This document shows, piece by piece, positions 1-7,012 of a stretch of DNA of 18,057 nt. Source of the DNA: Actinomycetota bacterium (lineage in GTDB: Bacteria; Actinomycetota; Thermoleophilia; Gaiellales; Gaiellaceae); the NCBI GenBank assembly GCA_013696185.1, contig JACCZA010000019.1, positions 1 to 18,057 on the forward strand. Direction: 5' to 3'. The translations under genes and the position numbers were made by a program. Within the stretch, counting starts at the first letter, position 1; every line of letters starts with the position of its first letter. Under the pieces are notes generated by a model. The model did no database searches. It was not told the DNA's origin and was given only the letters and a program-made list of their open reading frames with translations.

Positions 1-347
1 ACGAGGAGCGGGAGATCACGCGGATCGTCGGCGTCCCCGAGGCGACGGGGCTCGAGGTCGCGATGCTCCGCGTGCCCGGGAGCGACCTCGAGGTCGAGCT
101 GATCGAGTACCGCGGCTGCGAGCGCCACTCCGGCAGCTCCCGGCCGTGCGACTACGGCACGGGCCACTTCTGCGTCGTCGTCACGGGCATCGACGCGCTC
201 TACGAGGAGCTGCGGGCGCGCGGCGTCTCGTTCCGCTCGGACGGACCCGTGGAGATGACCGCCGGCGCGAACGCGGGCGGCAAGAGCCTCTACTCGCTCG
301 ACCCGGACGGCTACGTCCTCGAGCTCCACCAGCGGCCGCCTCGATGA
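1..347 (+). CDS. VOC/glyoxalase-family protein, 3' part only
   Basis: The reading frame is open from base 3, so the true start lies upstream of the window and only about the last 114 residues are seen. The visible part has the end of a VOC (vicinal oxygen chelate) module: a GTGHFCVVV strand with a candidate metal-ligand histidine, the helix DALYEELRARGVSF, and the closing strand SLYSLDPDGYVLELHQ, where the glutamate before LHQ is the usual second metal ligand of glyoxalase-like domains. The family includes lactoylglutathione lyases, extradiol dioxygenases and resistance proteins; the substrate cannot be told from this fragment. The TGA stop overlaps the ATG of the next gene (ATGA), so the two are probably cotranscribed and translationally coupled, hinting at a shared catabolic role. 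The internal methionine at base 63 is not the real start because homology-like sequence continues upstream. Confidence 0.8.
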   Translation, partial: EEREITRIVGVPEATGLEVAMLRVPGSDLEVELIEYRGCERHSGSSRPCDYGTGHFCVVVTGIDALYEELRARGVSFRSDGPVEMTAGANAGGKSLYSLDPDGYVLELHQRPPR

Positions 348-2353
348 GCGTCGAGACCGCCGCCGTGGCGGAGCGGCCCGCCGACCGGCCGCCGCTCCTC
401 GAGCAGTACCGCCTGATGACGCTGATCCGCCGCTTCGAGGACCGTGCGACGGAGCTGTTCAAGCAGGGCGTCATCTTCGGGACGGCGCACAGCTGCGTCG
501 GGCAGGAGGCGATCGCCGCCGGCGCCGCCGGGGTCATGCGCGACACGGACTACCTCGTCGGCCATCACCGCTCGCACGGCCACCTGATCGCGGCCGGGGC
601 CGACCTCCGCAAGATGATGGCCGAGATGTTCGGGAAGCGCACCGGCTATTGCAGAGGCCTCGGCGGCTCGATGCACATCGCCGACCTCTCGCTCGACATC
701 CTCGGGTGCAACGGGATCGTGGGCGCCGGGATCCCGCACGCGTGCGGCGCGGCCCTGACCGCGAAGCTGCGAGGGACGGGGCAGGCGGCCGTCGCGTTCT
801 TCGGCGACGGGGCCGCCGGGCAGGGCGCGGTGCACGAGGGGATGAACCTCGCCGCGACCTGGGCGCTCCCCGTCGTCTTCATCTGCGAGAACAACCAGTT
901 CGCGCTCTCCGCCGACTGGCGGGCGCAGCGGGCCGTCGAGGATCTCGCCGACCGCGCCTCCGGCTACGGGATGGCGGGCGAGATCGTCGACGGCAACGAT
1001 CTGCTCGCCGTCGAGGACGCGGTCGCAGACGCGCTCGCGCAAGCGCGTGAGGGCCACGGCCCGACGTTCCTCGAGCTGAAGACGTTCCGGCGCATGCAGC
1101 ACTCGATGCGCGCCAACCTGCCGGACGTGCGTGACCCAAGGCTCGTCGAGGAGTGGGAGGCGAAGGATCCGCTCCCGCGGCTCGCGCGGTTGCTTCGAGA
1201 CCGCGGCGAACTCGACGACGACCGTGTCGAGGCCGTCCTGCGCGAGGTCGAGCACGATGTCGAGCTCGCGATCGAGCTCGCGCTCGCCGACGAGGACGCG
1301 AGCGCCGAGGAACTCCTGCCCGCAGTGCTCGGCCCGCAGCGGCGCTACCCTGCGCCCGCCGCGGAGACGGAGCGGAAGCTCGGCTTCGTCGCCGCCGTGC
1401 GCGAGGCGCTCGAGCTCGAGCTCGAGGCCGACCCGAGCGTGATCCTGATCGGTGAGGACATCGGCAAGGTCGGCGGGCTCTTCCGGGCGACTGAGGGCCT
1501 CTACGAGCGCTACGGCGCCGAGCGGATCCGCGACACGCCCCTGACGGAGAGCGGCTTCGTGGGCTGCGGGATCGGCGCGGCCCTGACGGGGCTACGGCCC
1601 GTCGTCGAGCTCCAGTTCTCGGACTTCGCCGGCGTCGCCTTCGACCAGATCATGAACCAGGCCGCGAAGCTCCGCTTCATGATGGGCGGAGCGCCGAGCA
1701 TCCCGCTCGTGATCCGGATGGTGTCGGGCGGCGGGGTCAGGCTCGGCGCGCAGCATTCGCAGAGCCTCGAGGCACTCTTCGCCCATATCCCGGGTCTCGT
1801 CGTCGCGATGCCCTCGACGCCCTACGACGCGAAGGGCTTGCTCTCGGCAGCGATTCGCGGTGACAACCCCGTGATCTTCCTGGAGCAGAAGCTCCTCTTC
1901 TTCGGCGAGCCGGCGCCCGTGCCGGCCGAGCGCTACGGGATCGAGCTGGGCGTGGGGCGCGTCGCGCGCGAGGGAACCGACGTCACCGTCGTCGCTCTGG
2001 GCGCGCTGGTTCCCCATGCTCTTCGCGCGGCGCGTGAGCTCGAGGCAGAAGGCGTCAGCGTCGAGGTCGTCGACCCGCGCACGCTCGTCCCGCTTGACAT
2101 CGCCCTGATTGCGGGGTCGGTCGCGAAGACGCACAGGCTCGTCGTCGCGCACGAGGCGGTTCAGTTCTGCGGCTTCGGCGCCGAGATCGCGGCGCACGTC
2201 GCGCAGCACTGCTTCTGGGACCTCGACGCGCCGGTCGTCCGAGTCGGCGCCGCCGCGCACCCGATCCCCTACCAGAAGGACCTCGAGGTGGCGACGCTGC
2301 CCGGGCCTGCCGAGATCGTGGCCGCCGTGCAGTCACTGTTCCTGTCCGGCTAG
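344..2353 (+). CDS. Fused E1 alpha/beta subunit of a TPP-dependent 2-oxoacid (or acetoin) dehydrogenase
   Basis: A 669-residue thiamine-diphosphate enzyme that would decarboxylate a 2-oxoacid (or cleave acetoin) and pass the acyl group to a lipoyl E2 protein. Residues 1-330 are E1-alpha like: a GHHRSHGH segment (73-80), the ThDP motif GDG (154-156) closing with ENN (182-184), and a phosphorylation-loop-like TFRRMQHSM (247-255). Residues 345-669 are E1-beta like: EDIG (371-374), TESGFVGCGIGAA (401-413), the conserved QHSQSLEALFAHIPG (470-484) and a transketolase C-terminal domain. In most bacteria these are two proteins of about 330 residues each, so this is a natural fusion. The start is the ATG overlapping the upstream stop; the open frame before it has no matching sequence. 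No E2 or E3 gene is in the window, so the exact substrate (pyruvate, branched-chain acid or acetoin) is undecided. The stop shares a CTAG tetramer with the convergent MFS gene. Confidence 0.9.
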   Translation: MSVETAAVAERPADRPPLLEQYRLMTLIRRFEDRATELFKQGVIFGTAHSCVGQEAIAAGAAGVMRDTDYLVGHHRSHGHLIAAGADLRKMMAEMFGKRTGYCRGLGGSMHIADLSLDILGCNGIVGAGIPHACGAALTAKLRGTGQAAVAFFGDGAAGQGAVHEGMNLAATWALPVVFICENNQFALSADWRAQRAVEDLADRASGYGMAGEIVDGNDLLAVEDAVADALAQAREGHGPTFLELKTFRRMQHSMRANLPDVRDPRLVEEWEAKDPLPRLARLLRDRGELDDDRVEAVLREVEHDVELAIELALADEDASAEELLPAVLGPQRRYPAPAAETERKLGFVAAVREALELELEADPSVILIGEDIGKVGGLFRATEGLYERYGAERIRDTPLTESGFVGCGIGAALTGLRPVVELQFSDFAGVAFDQIMNQAAKLRFMMGGAPSIPLVIRMVSGGGVRLGAQHSQSLEALFAHIPGLVVAMPSTPYDAKGLLSAAIRGDNPVIFLEQKLLFFGEPAPVPAERYGIELGVGRVAREGTDVTVVALGALVPHALRAARELEAEGVSVEVVDPRTLVPLDIALIAGSVAKTHRLVVAHEAVQFCGFGAEIAAHVAQHCFWDLDAPVVRVGAAAHPIPYQKDLEVATLPGPAEIVAAVQSLFLSG

Positions 2354-3550
2354 CTCGGCCGCAGCGAGGACGTCCGGTTCGCGAGGGCGAGCAGCAGAAG
2401 CGCGCAGGCGGCGGTTGCTGCGCCGAGCACGAACGGTGCCTCCGGGCTGATCCGAGACCACAGGAGCCCCGCGACGACGCTCGCGAGGAGTAGCGCACCC
2501 CCGCCCGCAGCGGCGAAGAGGCCGTAGGCCGTGCCGGCCATGCCCGGAGGAACGACGTCAGCGACCCAGGCCCTGGCCACGCCGTCCGTGGCGGCGACGT
2601 AGACGCCGTAGACGGCGAACAACGGCCAGACCGCCCACGAGCCGGGGGCGACTGCGAAGCCGAGGTAGACGAGGGCGAACACCGCCAGGCCGGCGGCGAG
2701 GACCTTCGGACGCGCGACTCGGTCGGAGAGCGCGCCGAGCGGCCACGAGAGCGCCGAGTAGACGACGTTGTAGGCCGCGTAGGCGAGGATGACGAGCGTC
2801 GCGCTCAGCCCGAGGTCGTGCGCGCGCAGGATCAGAAAGACGTCGCTCGAGTTGCCGAGCGAGAACAGCGTCCAGATGCCCAGCACGAGCCAGAAGGGGC
2901 GCGGCAGCCGCCGGACGTCGTGGCTGTCGAGCCCGATCGTCGTCTCCTGCCGCCTGGGCGCCTCACGTACGCGCGCGGCGAAGACCAGTCAGGACGCCCG
3001 GCACGACCGCGACCCAGAGCACGCTCCGTAGCGACCATCCGGCCGAGAGGAGGATGACGGCGATCAGGGGGCCGATGACGGCTCCGGCGGTGTCCATCGC
3101 GCGGTGGTAGCCGAAGCTCGCACCGACCAGGGCCGGCGGGGTCGAGTCGCGGATCAGGGCATCACGCGGCGCAGTTCGTGCCGCCTTGCCCAGACGGTCG
3201 CCGAGACGGGCACCGAGCACGTACCCCCAGGCCGGTGCCGCGGCGACAGCCGGCCGGGCGAGAGCCGAGAGCGCGTAGCCGGCGACGATCCACGGGTGCC
3301 GGCGCTCGCCCGCCCGGTCCGAGAGCCAGCCCGCCACGCCGCGCAGTCCGACCGCGACACCTTCGGCGATACCCTCGATCAGGCCGAGGATCGCTACCGG
3401 AGCGCCGAGCGTGATCGTGAGGAACAGCGGCAGCACTGGATAGAGCAGCTCGCTGGCGAGGTCGTTGGCGAACGAGACCCAGCCGAGTGCACGGACGTTC
3501 TGCGGCAGCGCACGTCGCGCGCGCGCGATCCGCCCGAGTCGTCGCCTCAC
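2350..3550 (-). pseudogene. MFS transporter, interrupted by a +1 frameshift
   Basis: A major facilitator superfamily permease of about 399 residues if repaired. The N-terminal half (3550 down to about 2990) has FANDLASELLYPVLPLFL, helix-rich repeats and the signature DRLGKAARTAPRDALI in the loop between helices; the C-terminal half (about 2988 down to 2350) has RPFWLVLGIWTLFSLGNSSD and six hydrophobic helices. The two halves lie in different frames: the first ends VVPGVL, then one surplus base (T on the plus strand, near 2989) breaks the frame, and the second resumes directly with LVFAARVRE. Total length is 400 codons plus one base, as expected for a single insertion. The start is a GTG overlapping the TGA of the upstream DUF1232 gene (GTGA), so translation is coupled. 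Both halves look under protein-level constraint, so a sequencing error or a very recent mutation is more likely than old decay. Substrate unknown; drug or small-molecule efflux is typical of relatives. Confidence 0.85.
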
Positions 3551-3996
3551 GTCTGCCTCTCCCGCCCGCGCCCGCTGCCGGCGAGCTGCAGGACGAGGTC
3601 GAGCGACACCTGCGGCCCCGGCCAGTGCTCGGTGACGAGCGCTGTACCGCCGCCCCGGAGCACTCTGCGCAGGACGAGAGCGACGAGGATCGCGTCGTCC
3701 AGCTGGCCGGCGATCGGGATGAAGTCGGGGACCAGGTCGATCGGAGAGGACAGGTAGACGACGAGAGCGAGGAGCGACAGCTTGTGCCGGCGGGCCAGAC
3801 GCGGGTCGCGGGCCAGGCGGGTGACCAGGACTGCGCAGTCGGGGACGAAGCCTGCGAGGGCACGAGCCTCGCTGCGTCGGCCAAGGGCAAGGAGGACGAC
3901 GACGAACGCCGCGTACAGCGCCAGGAAGGCCAGGGCGACGAGGCCGATGTGCCGACCGCTCAGCTCTGCCGTCCCTGCCGGCGCGCGCCCGGCCAC
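3547..3996 (-). CDS. DUF1232 (YkvA-like) membrane protein
   Basis: About 149 residues. There is one hydrophobic helix near residues 17-38, then a basic stretch and the family hallmark YLSSPIDLVPDFIP (81-94), followed by GQLDDAILVALVLR (98-110). This matches DUF1232, a small domain of unknown function found in bacterial and plastid membrane proteins. The start is uncertain: a GTG at 3996 is the nearest standard start before the helix, but it has no obvious ribosome binding site, and a CTG at 3963 is possible. The frame is open far upstream without family-like content. It overlaps the MFS gene by 4 bases, so the two are cotranscribed; its role alongside a transporter is unknown. Confidence 0.75.
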   Translation of the reverse strand: MAGRAPAGTAELSGRHIGLVALAFLALYAAFVVVLLALGRRSEARALAGFVPDCAVLVTRLARDPRLARRHKLSLLALVVYLSSPIDLVPDFIPIAGQLDDAILVALVLRRVLRGGGTALVTEHWPGPQVSLDLVLQLAGSGRGRERQT

Positions 3997-4092
3997 TCGA
4001 GTAGCGCGCGGGGAGCGATGTCGAAGCCGATCGCCGGTGTGTTGCGCGGGCGGGCCACTCGGATGGACTCCCCGGACCGTCCAACGCCGGGC

Positions 4093-4122
4093 TTGGTGCG
4101 TGGGGAGCGACTGGCGTACCAT
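4093..4122 (+). promoter_or_regulatory. Promoter of the Cys-rich mini-protein gene (leaderless type)
   Basis: The -35-like hexamer TTGGTG (4093-4098), an 18-base spacer and the -10-like TACCAT (4117-4122) are followed 7 bases later by the GTG start at 4130. This places the predicted first transcribed base at or next to the start codon. Confidence 0.6.
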
Positions 4123-4129
4123 CGCCCTC

Positions 4130-4306
4130 GTGAGCCGCAGCATGATCTCACGCCTCCACAATCCGGGCGGGCGCGAGTGCGGTTGCCATCCCGAGTGCTG
4201 GTGCAAGCGGACGGCGTGGGGTCGCGCGCTCCGCTGGTATCTGCCGAAGCGGCACCACTTTCCGGCGAGTCCGGACTGGAAGCGCGCTCGGCAGCGGGGC
4301 ACGTGA
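4130..4306 (+). CDS. 58-residue Cys-rich mini-protein with CxCHPxCxC motif
   Basis: A short gene of 58 residues. The core ECGCHPECWCKRT (16-28) contains four cysteines in the spacing C-x-C-H-P-x-C-x-C, a plausible metal-binding knuckle, followed by a basic aromatic segment GRALRWYLPKRHH (31-43) and a basic tail. I believe similar CHPxCWC mini-proteins recur in actinobacterial genomes, but I know of no function. The GTG at 4130 is chosen because a good promoter places the transcript start there; an ATG at 4142 is an in-frame alternative. Codon use is strongly GC-biased as in neighbouring genes, and the frame ends cleanly at TGA. It sits alone, divergent from the DUF1232/MFS unit. Not a shadow: the opposite-strand frame here has no recognisable content. 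Confidence 0.65.
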   Translation: MSRSMISRLHNPGGRECGCHPECWCKRTAWGRALRWYLPKRHHFPASPDWKRARQRGT

Positions 4307-4424
4307 TCCGCCTGCTTCGGCAGACCCCCGTGGTGCGGGGACGGCACGCGCGAGCTCGCGCCGTCAGGGAAGCGACCTCAGTGACCGGGGCGGTCTTCGG
4401 GCCCGGTTCGCGTGACGCCCGTGA

Positions 4425-4789
4425 GGTTTCCTCGAGCACGTGCCCGACCGGGATCGCGCGGAGAGTCTCATCCCACGGGTGCTCGGCGAGCTCCGAACCG
4501 CCTCGCTCTTCCTCACCGATCCCGATGATCCCGCCTACGGCCTGACGCCGCTTCACCTCGCTCCCGACCCGGCGAGCCGGTCGAGGTCGGCGTGCGCGAC
4601 CGACGAGATCGACGGGCACCTGCTGCGCCTGGAGCGAGACCAGGGGGATGACGGCGGGTGGCCGCTGGCCAAGAGCCCTTCGAGCGATGCGTCCCGGCTC
4701 GAGTGGCGCGCCGCCAGAGGCTCGTGCCCCGAGGGCGCTCGCGTCCTACGGGCGGATCGACCTGGGAGGGAGCGCTGCGCCCGGGTAGG
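4425..4789 (+). pseudogene. Degraded remnant of a large hypothetical protein (C-terminal part)
   Basis: From 4425 the frame reads FLEHVPDRDRAESLIPRVLGEL, then ASLFLTDPDDPAYGLTPLHLAPDP, then DEIDGHLLRLERDQGDDGGWPL and SDASRLEWR. This resembles the C-terminal end of long actinobacterial hypothetical proteins with DGGW motifs similar to those of squalene-cyclase/prenyltransferase repeats. No start codon or N-terminal part is found: a stop lies at 4422-4424 in frame. Near 4740-4789 another frame gives a plausible tail (SYGRIDLGGSAAPG, then TAG), so there is at least one internal frameshift. I read it as a decayed gene fragment. It is convergent with the DNA methyltransferase, whose stop is 11 bases further on. 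Family assignment is from memory of the motif pattern only. Confidence 0.5.
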
Positions 4790-4799
4790 TGTCGCCGCG

Positions 4800-5927
4800 C
4801 TACCTCGTCGAGCAGACGAGGACCTCCTCGAAGAACTCGCCCGCCCGCCGCCCGGTGCGACGGTTGACGTGCCGCGTGCGCGTCTCCTCGAGGCCGATCG
4901 CCGACCGCTCGAGGATCTCCGGGTAGAGGCTCTTCGAGTCGCTCACGACGATGATCACGGGCGCTCCTCGCGGGAGCTGGCGGTGGGCGTTGCGGAAGGC
5001 GCCGACCATCGCCTCGACGTAGGCGCGGAGAGCGCCCTTCGACTGGCCGCGGGCAGCCGGGCCGATCTCCTCCACGCGACGATCGACGAGGCCGAGGAGG
5101 GCGTAGGCGTAGCGGTGCTGCTCGTGGTAGTCGATCAGGCCCGGATAGGGCGGGGAGGTGACGATCCCCGTCGGCTGGAGCGGCAGCTCGACGGCGCGGG
5201 CATCGGCGTGCAGCACCGCCACCTCGGCGCCGCTGCGCACCTGGGCGAACGTGCGCAGCCGGCGGACCGTGTCGAGGGTGTAGCGGACGAGGAACTTGCG
5301 CGCCTCCTCGACGGGCCTGCACGTTCGGCGGTGCTTGTGGCACCAGTAGGGCTCGGTGACGGGCGTCCGTGGGGCGTCGAGGTCGAAGTGGGTCGTCCGC
5401 CTGGCCGAGCGGGCGGCACGGGAGACGATCACCCTGCCGACGTCCCTCGCGGGATCGTCGAGCCGATCGATCGCCGCCCGGTAGGAGAGCAGCTCCCCGA
5501 GCGCCTGCGGTGCGTACCAGGCCTCGAGCCACTCCCCGGCCGTCCCGTCCTCGAGCGGGTCGCGCCGGCGCGCCTCCTCGAGCGAGCCCTTGAGCGCGAG
5601 CTCGAGCGCCCCCAGCGAGTAGTGCGTCGTCTTCACCTGCGAGAGCAGGCAGTTGAAGCTCGAGATGTCGCATCCGATCGCGTGCGCGCCGAAGGCGTTG
5701 GCCTCGACGAGGGTCGTCCCCGAGCCGACGAACGGGTCATAGACGCAGTCGCCCGGCCGGAAGTGGCGATGGAGGAACGTCTCGACGAGCTGCGGGATGA
5801 ACTTGCCGAGGTACGGGTGGAGACCGTGGACGTGCCTCGTCCGCTCGGTCTGGGGGAGCGCGTCCTCGGACCAGGACAGCTCGAGGTCGATCCCCGCGTA
5901 GAGCGCGTCCTGCGTCCGGCCGGTCAT
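4800..5927 (-). CDS. Site-specific DNA methyltransferase (N6-adenine or N4-cytosine type), apparently orphan
   Basis: A 375-residue SAM-dependent DNA amino-methyltransferase. HGLHPYLGKFIPQLVETF (34-51) precedes motif I, DPFVGSGTT (64-72), and motif IV, TSPPYPGLIDY (257-267), which holds the catalytic [ST/D]PPY loop. Order I then IV, with about 185 residues between, puts the likely target-recognition region in the middle. That region contains a WCHKHRRTC cluster (195-203) that may bind metal. The SPPY form is seen in N4-cytosine enzymes, but base specificity cannot be settled here. No restriction endonuclease, specificity subunit or repair nuclease is adjacent, so it looks like a solitary methyltransferase with a regulatory or epigenetic role. 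The ATG start lies 8 bases after a TACACT hexamer, consistent with a leaderless transcript; no ribosome binding site is needed or seen. Confidence 0.85.
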   Translation of the reverse strand: MTGRTQDALYAGIDLELSWSEDALPQTERTRHVHGLHPYLGKFIPQLVETFLHRHFRPGDCVYDPFVGSGTTLVEANAFGAHAIGCDISSFNCLLSQVKTTHYSLGALELALKGSLEEARRRDPLEDGTAGEWLEAWYAPQALGELLSYRAAIDRLDDPARDVGRVIVSRAARSARRTTHFDLDAPRTPVTEPYWCHKHRRTCRPVEEARKFLVRYTLDTVRRLRTFAQVRSGAEVAVLHADARAVELPLQPTGIVTSPPYPGLIDYHEQHRYAYALLGLVDRRVEEIGPAARGQSKGALRAYVEAMVGAFRNAHRQLPRGAPVIIVVSDSKSLYPEILERSAIGLEETRTRHVNRRTGRRAGEFFEEVLVCSTR

Positions 5928-5935
5928 CCGGCTCG

Positions 5936-5941
5936 AGTGTA
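5936..5941 (-). promoter_or_regulatory. -10-like element of the DNA methyltransferase gene
   Basis: On the minus strand TACACT ends 8 bases before the ATG at 5927, giving a predicted leaderless start. No convincing -35 hexamer is seen. Confidence 0.5.
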
Positions 5942-5973
5942 GGAGCGCCGGCGGACCGAGCCCGGGCTGCCGC

Positions 5974-5979
5974 TAGGGT
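5974..5979 (+). promoter_or_regulatory. -10-like element of the first PAP2 gene
   Basis: TAGGGT ends 7 bases before the GTG at 5987. It favours 5987 over the in-frame GTG at 5978, which lies inside the hexamer and so would be untranscribed. Confidence 0.5.
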
Positions 5980-5986
5980 GCTGAGC

Positions 5987-6796
5987 GTGCCGCGTGTTGC
6001 CCACGCCCTCGAGATCCGCGGACTCACGCTGCCGCCGGCAGTCGTTCGACGCGCGCCGGACGCACTCGCGGCACTCGCGCGCGACCCGCTGACCCGGCTC
6101 CGGATCGCCCTCGCGGCTGTCCTCCTCGCGGCTCTCGGCAGCTTCGCGCACCTGGCCGAGGACTACCTGACCCGGGACCCGCTCGTCCGCTGGGACGTCA
6201 GCTTCGCGGGCTGGCTGCACGTCCACTCGTCACCCACCCTCGTCTCGGTCTTCGAGGTGGTCACCTACGGCGGCAACGCGTTCACGCTGGCGCTCGTCAC
6301 GGTCCTCGCCGGCGCCGTCCTGCTGCGGCGAGGGGCGCTGAACGAGGCGGCGCTCGTCGCGGGCGCCGCGCTCGGCATCGAGCTGCTGAACGCGGTCGTG
6401 AAGCTCCTCTTTCATCGGCCGCGGCCGGAGCTCGCGTTCGTCCACCTGGACACCTACTCGTTCCCGAGCGGCCACGCGGCAGGCTCCACCGCCCTCTACG
6501 CGACGATCGCGTTCCTCGTCGCCCGGCGCGCGCGGCCTGCCGCGGGCTGGACGGCTGCGCTGGTCGCGCTCCTCGTGGTCGTCGTCGTCGGGTTCAGCCG
6601 TCTCTACCTCGGCGTCCACTACCTCTCCGACGTGCTCGCGGGAGTCGCGCTCGGGTCGGCCTGGGCAGCGGCCTGCATCCTGTTCTACGACCTGCGCCGC
6701 GACGGGGACCTCTCCGCGCGGCTGCCGCGCTCGGTGGTGTCTCTGCTCGGCCGTCTCGGCGCGCGAGCGTCGCCCCCCACGCCTCGATCCGACTAG
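5987..6796 (+). CDS. PAP2-family membrane phosphatase
   Basis: A 269-residue integral membrane phosphatase of the PAP2/lipid phosphatase superfamily. These enzymes dephosphorylate phosphatidic acid, undecaprenyl diphosphate or related lipids on the outer face of the membrane. All three signature motifs are intact: K139-x6-R146-P147, P160-S-G-H163 and S204-R205-x5-H211-x3-D215, with the two histidines as acid/base and nucleophile. Hydrophobic helices lie near residues 38-55, 97-113, 120-138, 166-179, 186-202 and 217-232. The N-terminal 37 residues are a soluble basic segment. The start is chosen from the -10 spacing. It is divergent from the DNA methyltransferase with only 59 bases between starts. 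A second PAP2 gene lies at 14504-15220 and shares the E-D-[YF]-L-T-x-D-P segment before motif 1. The last base of the TAG stop is also the first base of the palindromic element. Confidence 0.9.
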   Translation: MPRVAHALEIRGLTLPPAVVRRAPDALAALARDPLTRLRIALAAVLLAALGSFAHLAEDYLTRDPLVRWDVSFAGWLHVHSSPTLVSVFEVVTYGGNAFTLALVTVLAGAVLLRRGALNEAALVAGAALGIELLNAVVKLLFHRPRPELAFVHLDTYSFPSGHAAGSTALYATIAFLVARRARPAAGWTAALVALLVVVVVGFSRLYLGVHYLSDVLAGVALGSAWAAACILFYDLRRDGDLSARLPRSVVSLLGRLGARASPPTPRSD

Positions 6797-6958
6797 GGGC
6801 CTGTCCGCAGAATGGCTCGGGGCGCCTGGAAGGCGTGACGCACCACGATGCTGCGTCCTCGGTCGCGCCGATATGTCCTCATATCGACGCTCCCTGCGTC
6901 CTTGCCTCGCGGCACCTCTCGCGCTCCAGCCACCGCGACCACTTTACGGACAGACCCC
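6796..6958. repeat. 163-bp MITE-like long imperfect palindrome
   Basis: The outer ends are inverted copies: GGGGCCTGTCCGCAGAA at 6796-6812 against GGGGTCTGTCCGTAAAG read on the minus strand from 6958. Similarity continues inward (TGG, CGGGG/CGCGG, CTGGA) to a perfect central hairpin: CGATATG (6869-6875), TCCT loop, CATATCG (6880-6886). The two arms are 80 and 79 bases, so the whole unit could fold as one long hairpin. Its ends resemble transposon terminal repeats and it encodes nothing, as expected of a non-autonomous element. I see no clear target-site duplication. As RNA it could also act as a 3' hairpin for the PAP2 transcript. No second copy is seen in the window. Confidence 0.7.
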
Positions 6959-6977
6959 GAGACCGGCGGCGCGGCAG

Positions 6978-7005
6978 TTGCGGCTCGTCTGGGTGCGACT
7001 ACAGT
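6978..7005 (+). promoter_or_regulatory. Promoter of the serine protease gene (leaderless type)
   Basis: TTGCGG (6978-6983), a 16-base spacer and TACAGT (7000-7005) are followed after 7 bases by the GTG at 7013. The promoter begins about 20 bases past the palindromic element. Confidence 0.6.
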
Positions 7006-7012
7006 CGGATCC

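Noticed and set aside
311..1255. Long minus-strand frame opposite the E1 gene (314 codons)
   Set aside because: It lies antisense to a gene with intact catalytic motifs and its translation is low-complexity Arg/Glu/Asp without any recognisable domain; high-GC codon bias creates such frames.
4440..5942. 500-codon plus-strand frame over the DNA methyltransferase
   Set aside because: Only its first part (to about 4740) resembles protein, which I annotate as a remnant; the rest is antisense to the methyltransferase and is Arg/Glu/Asp-rich shadow sequence.
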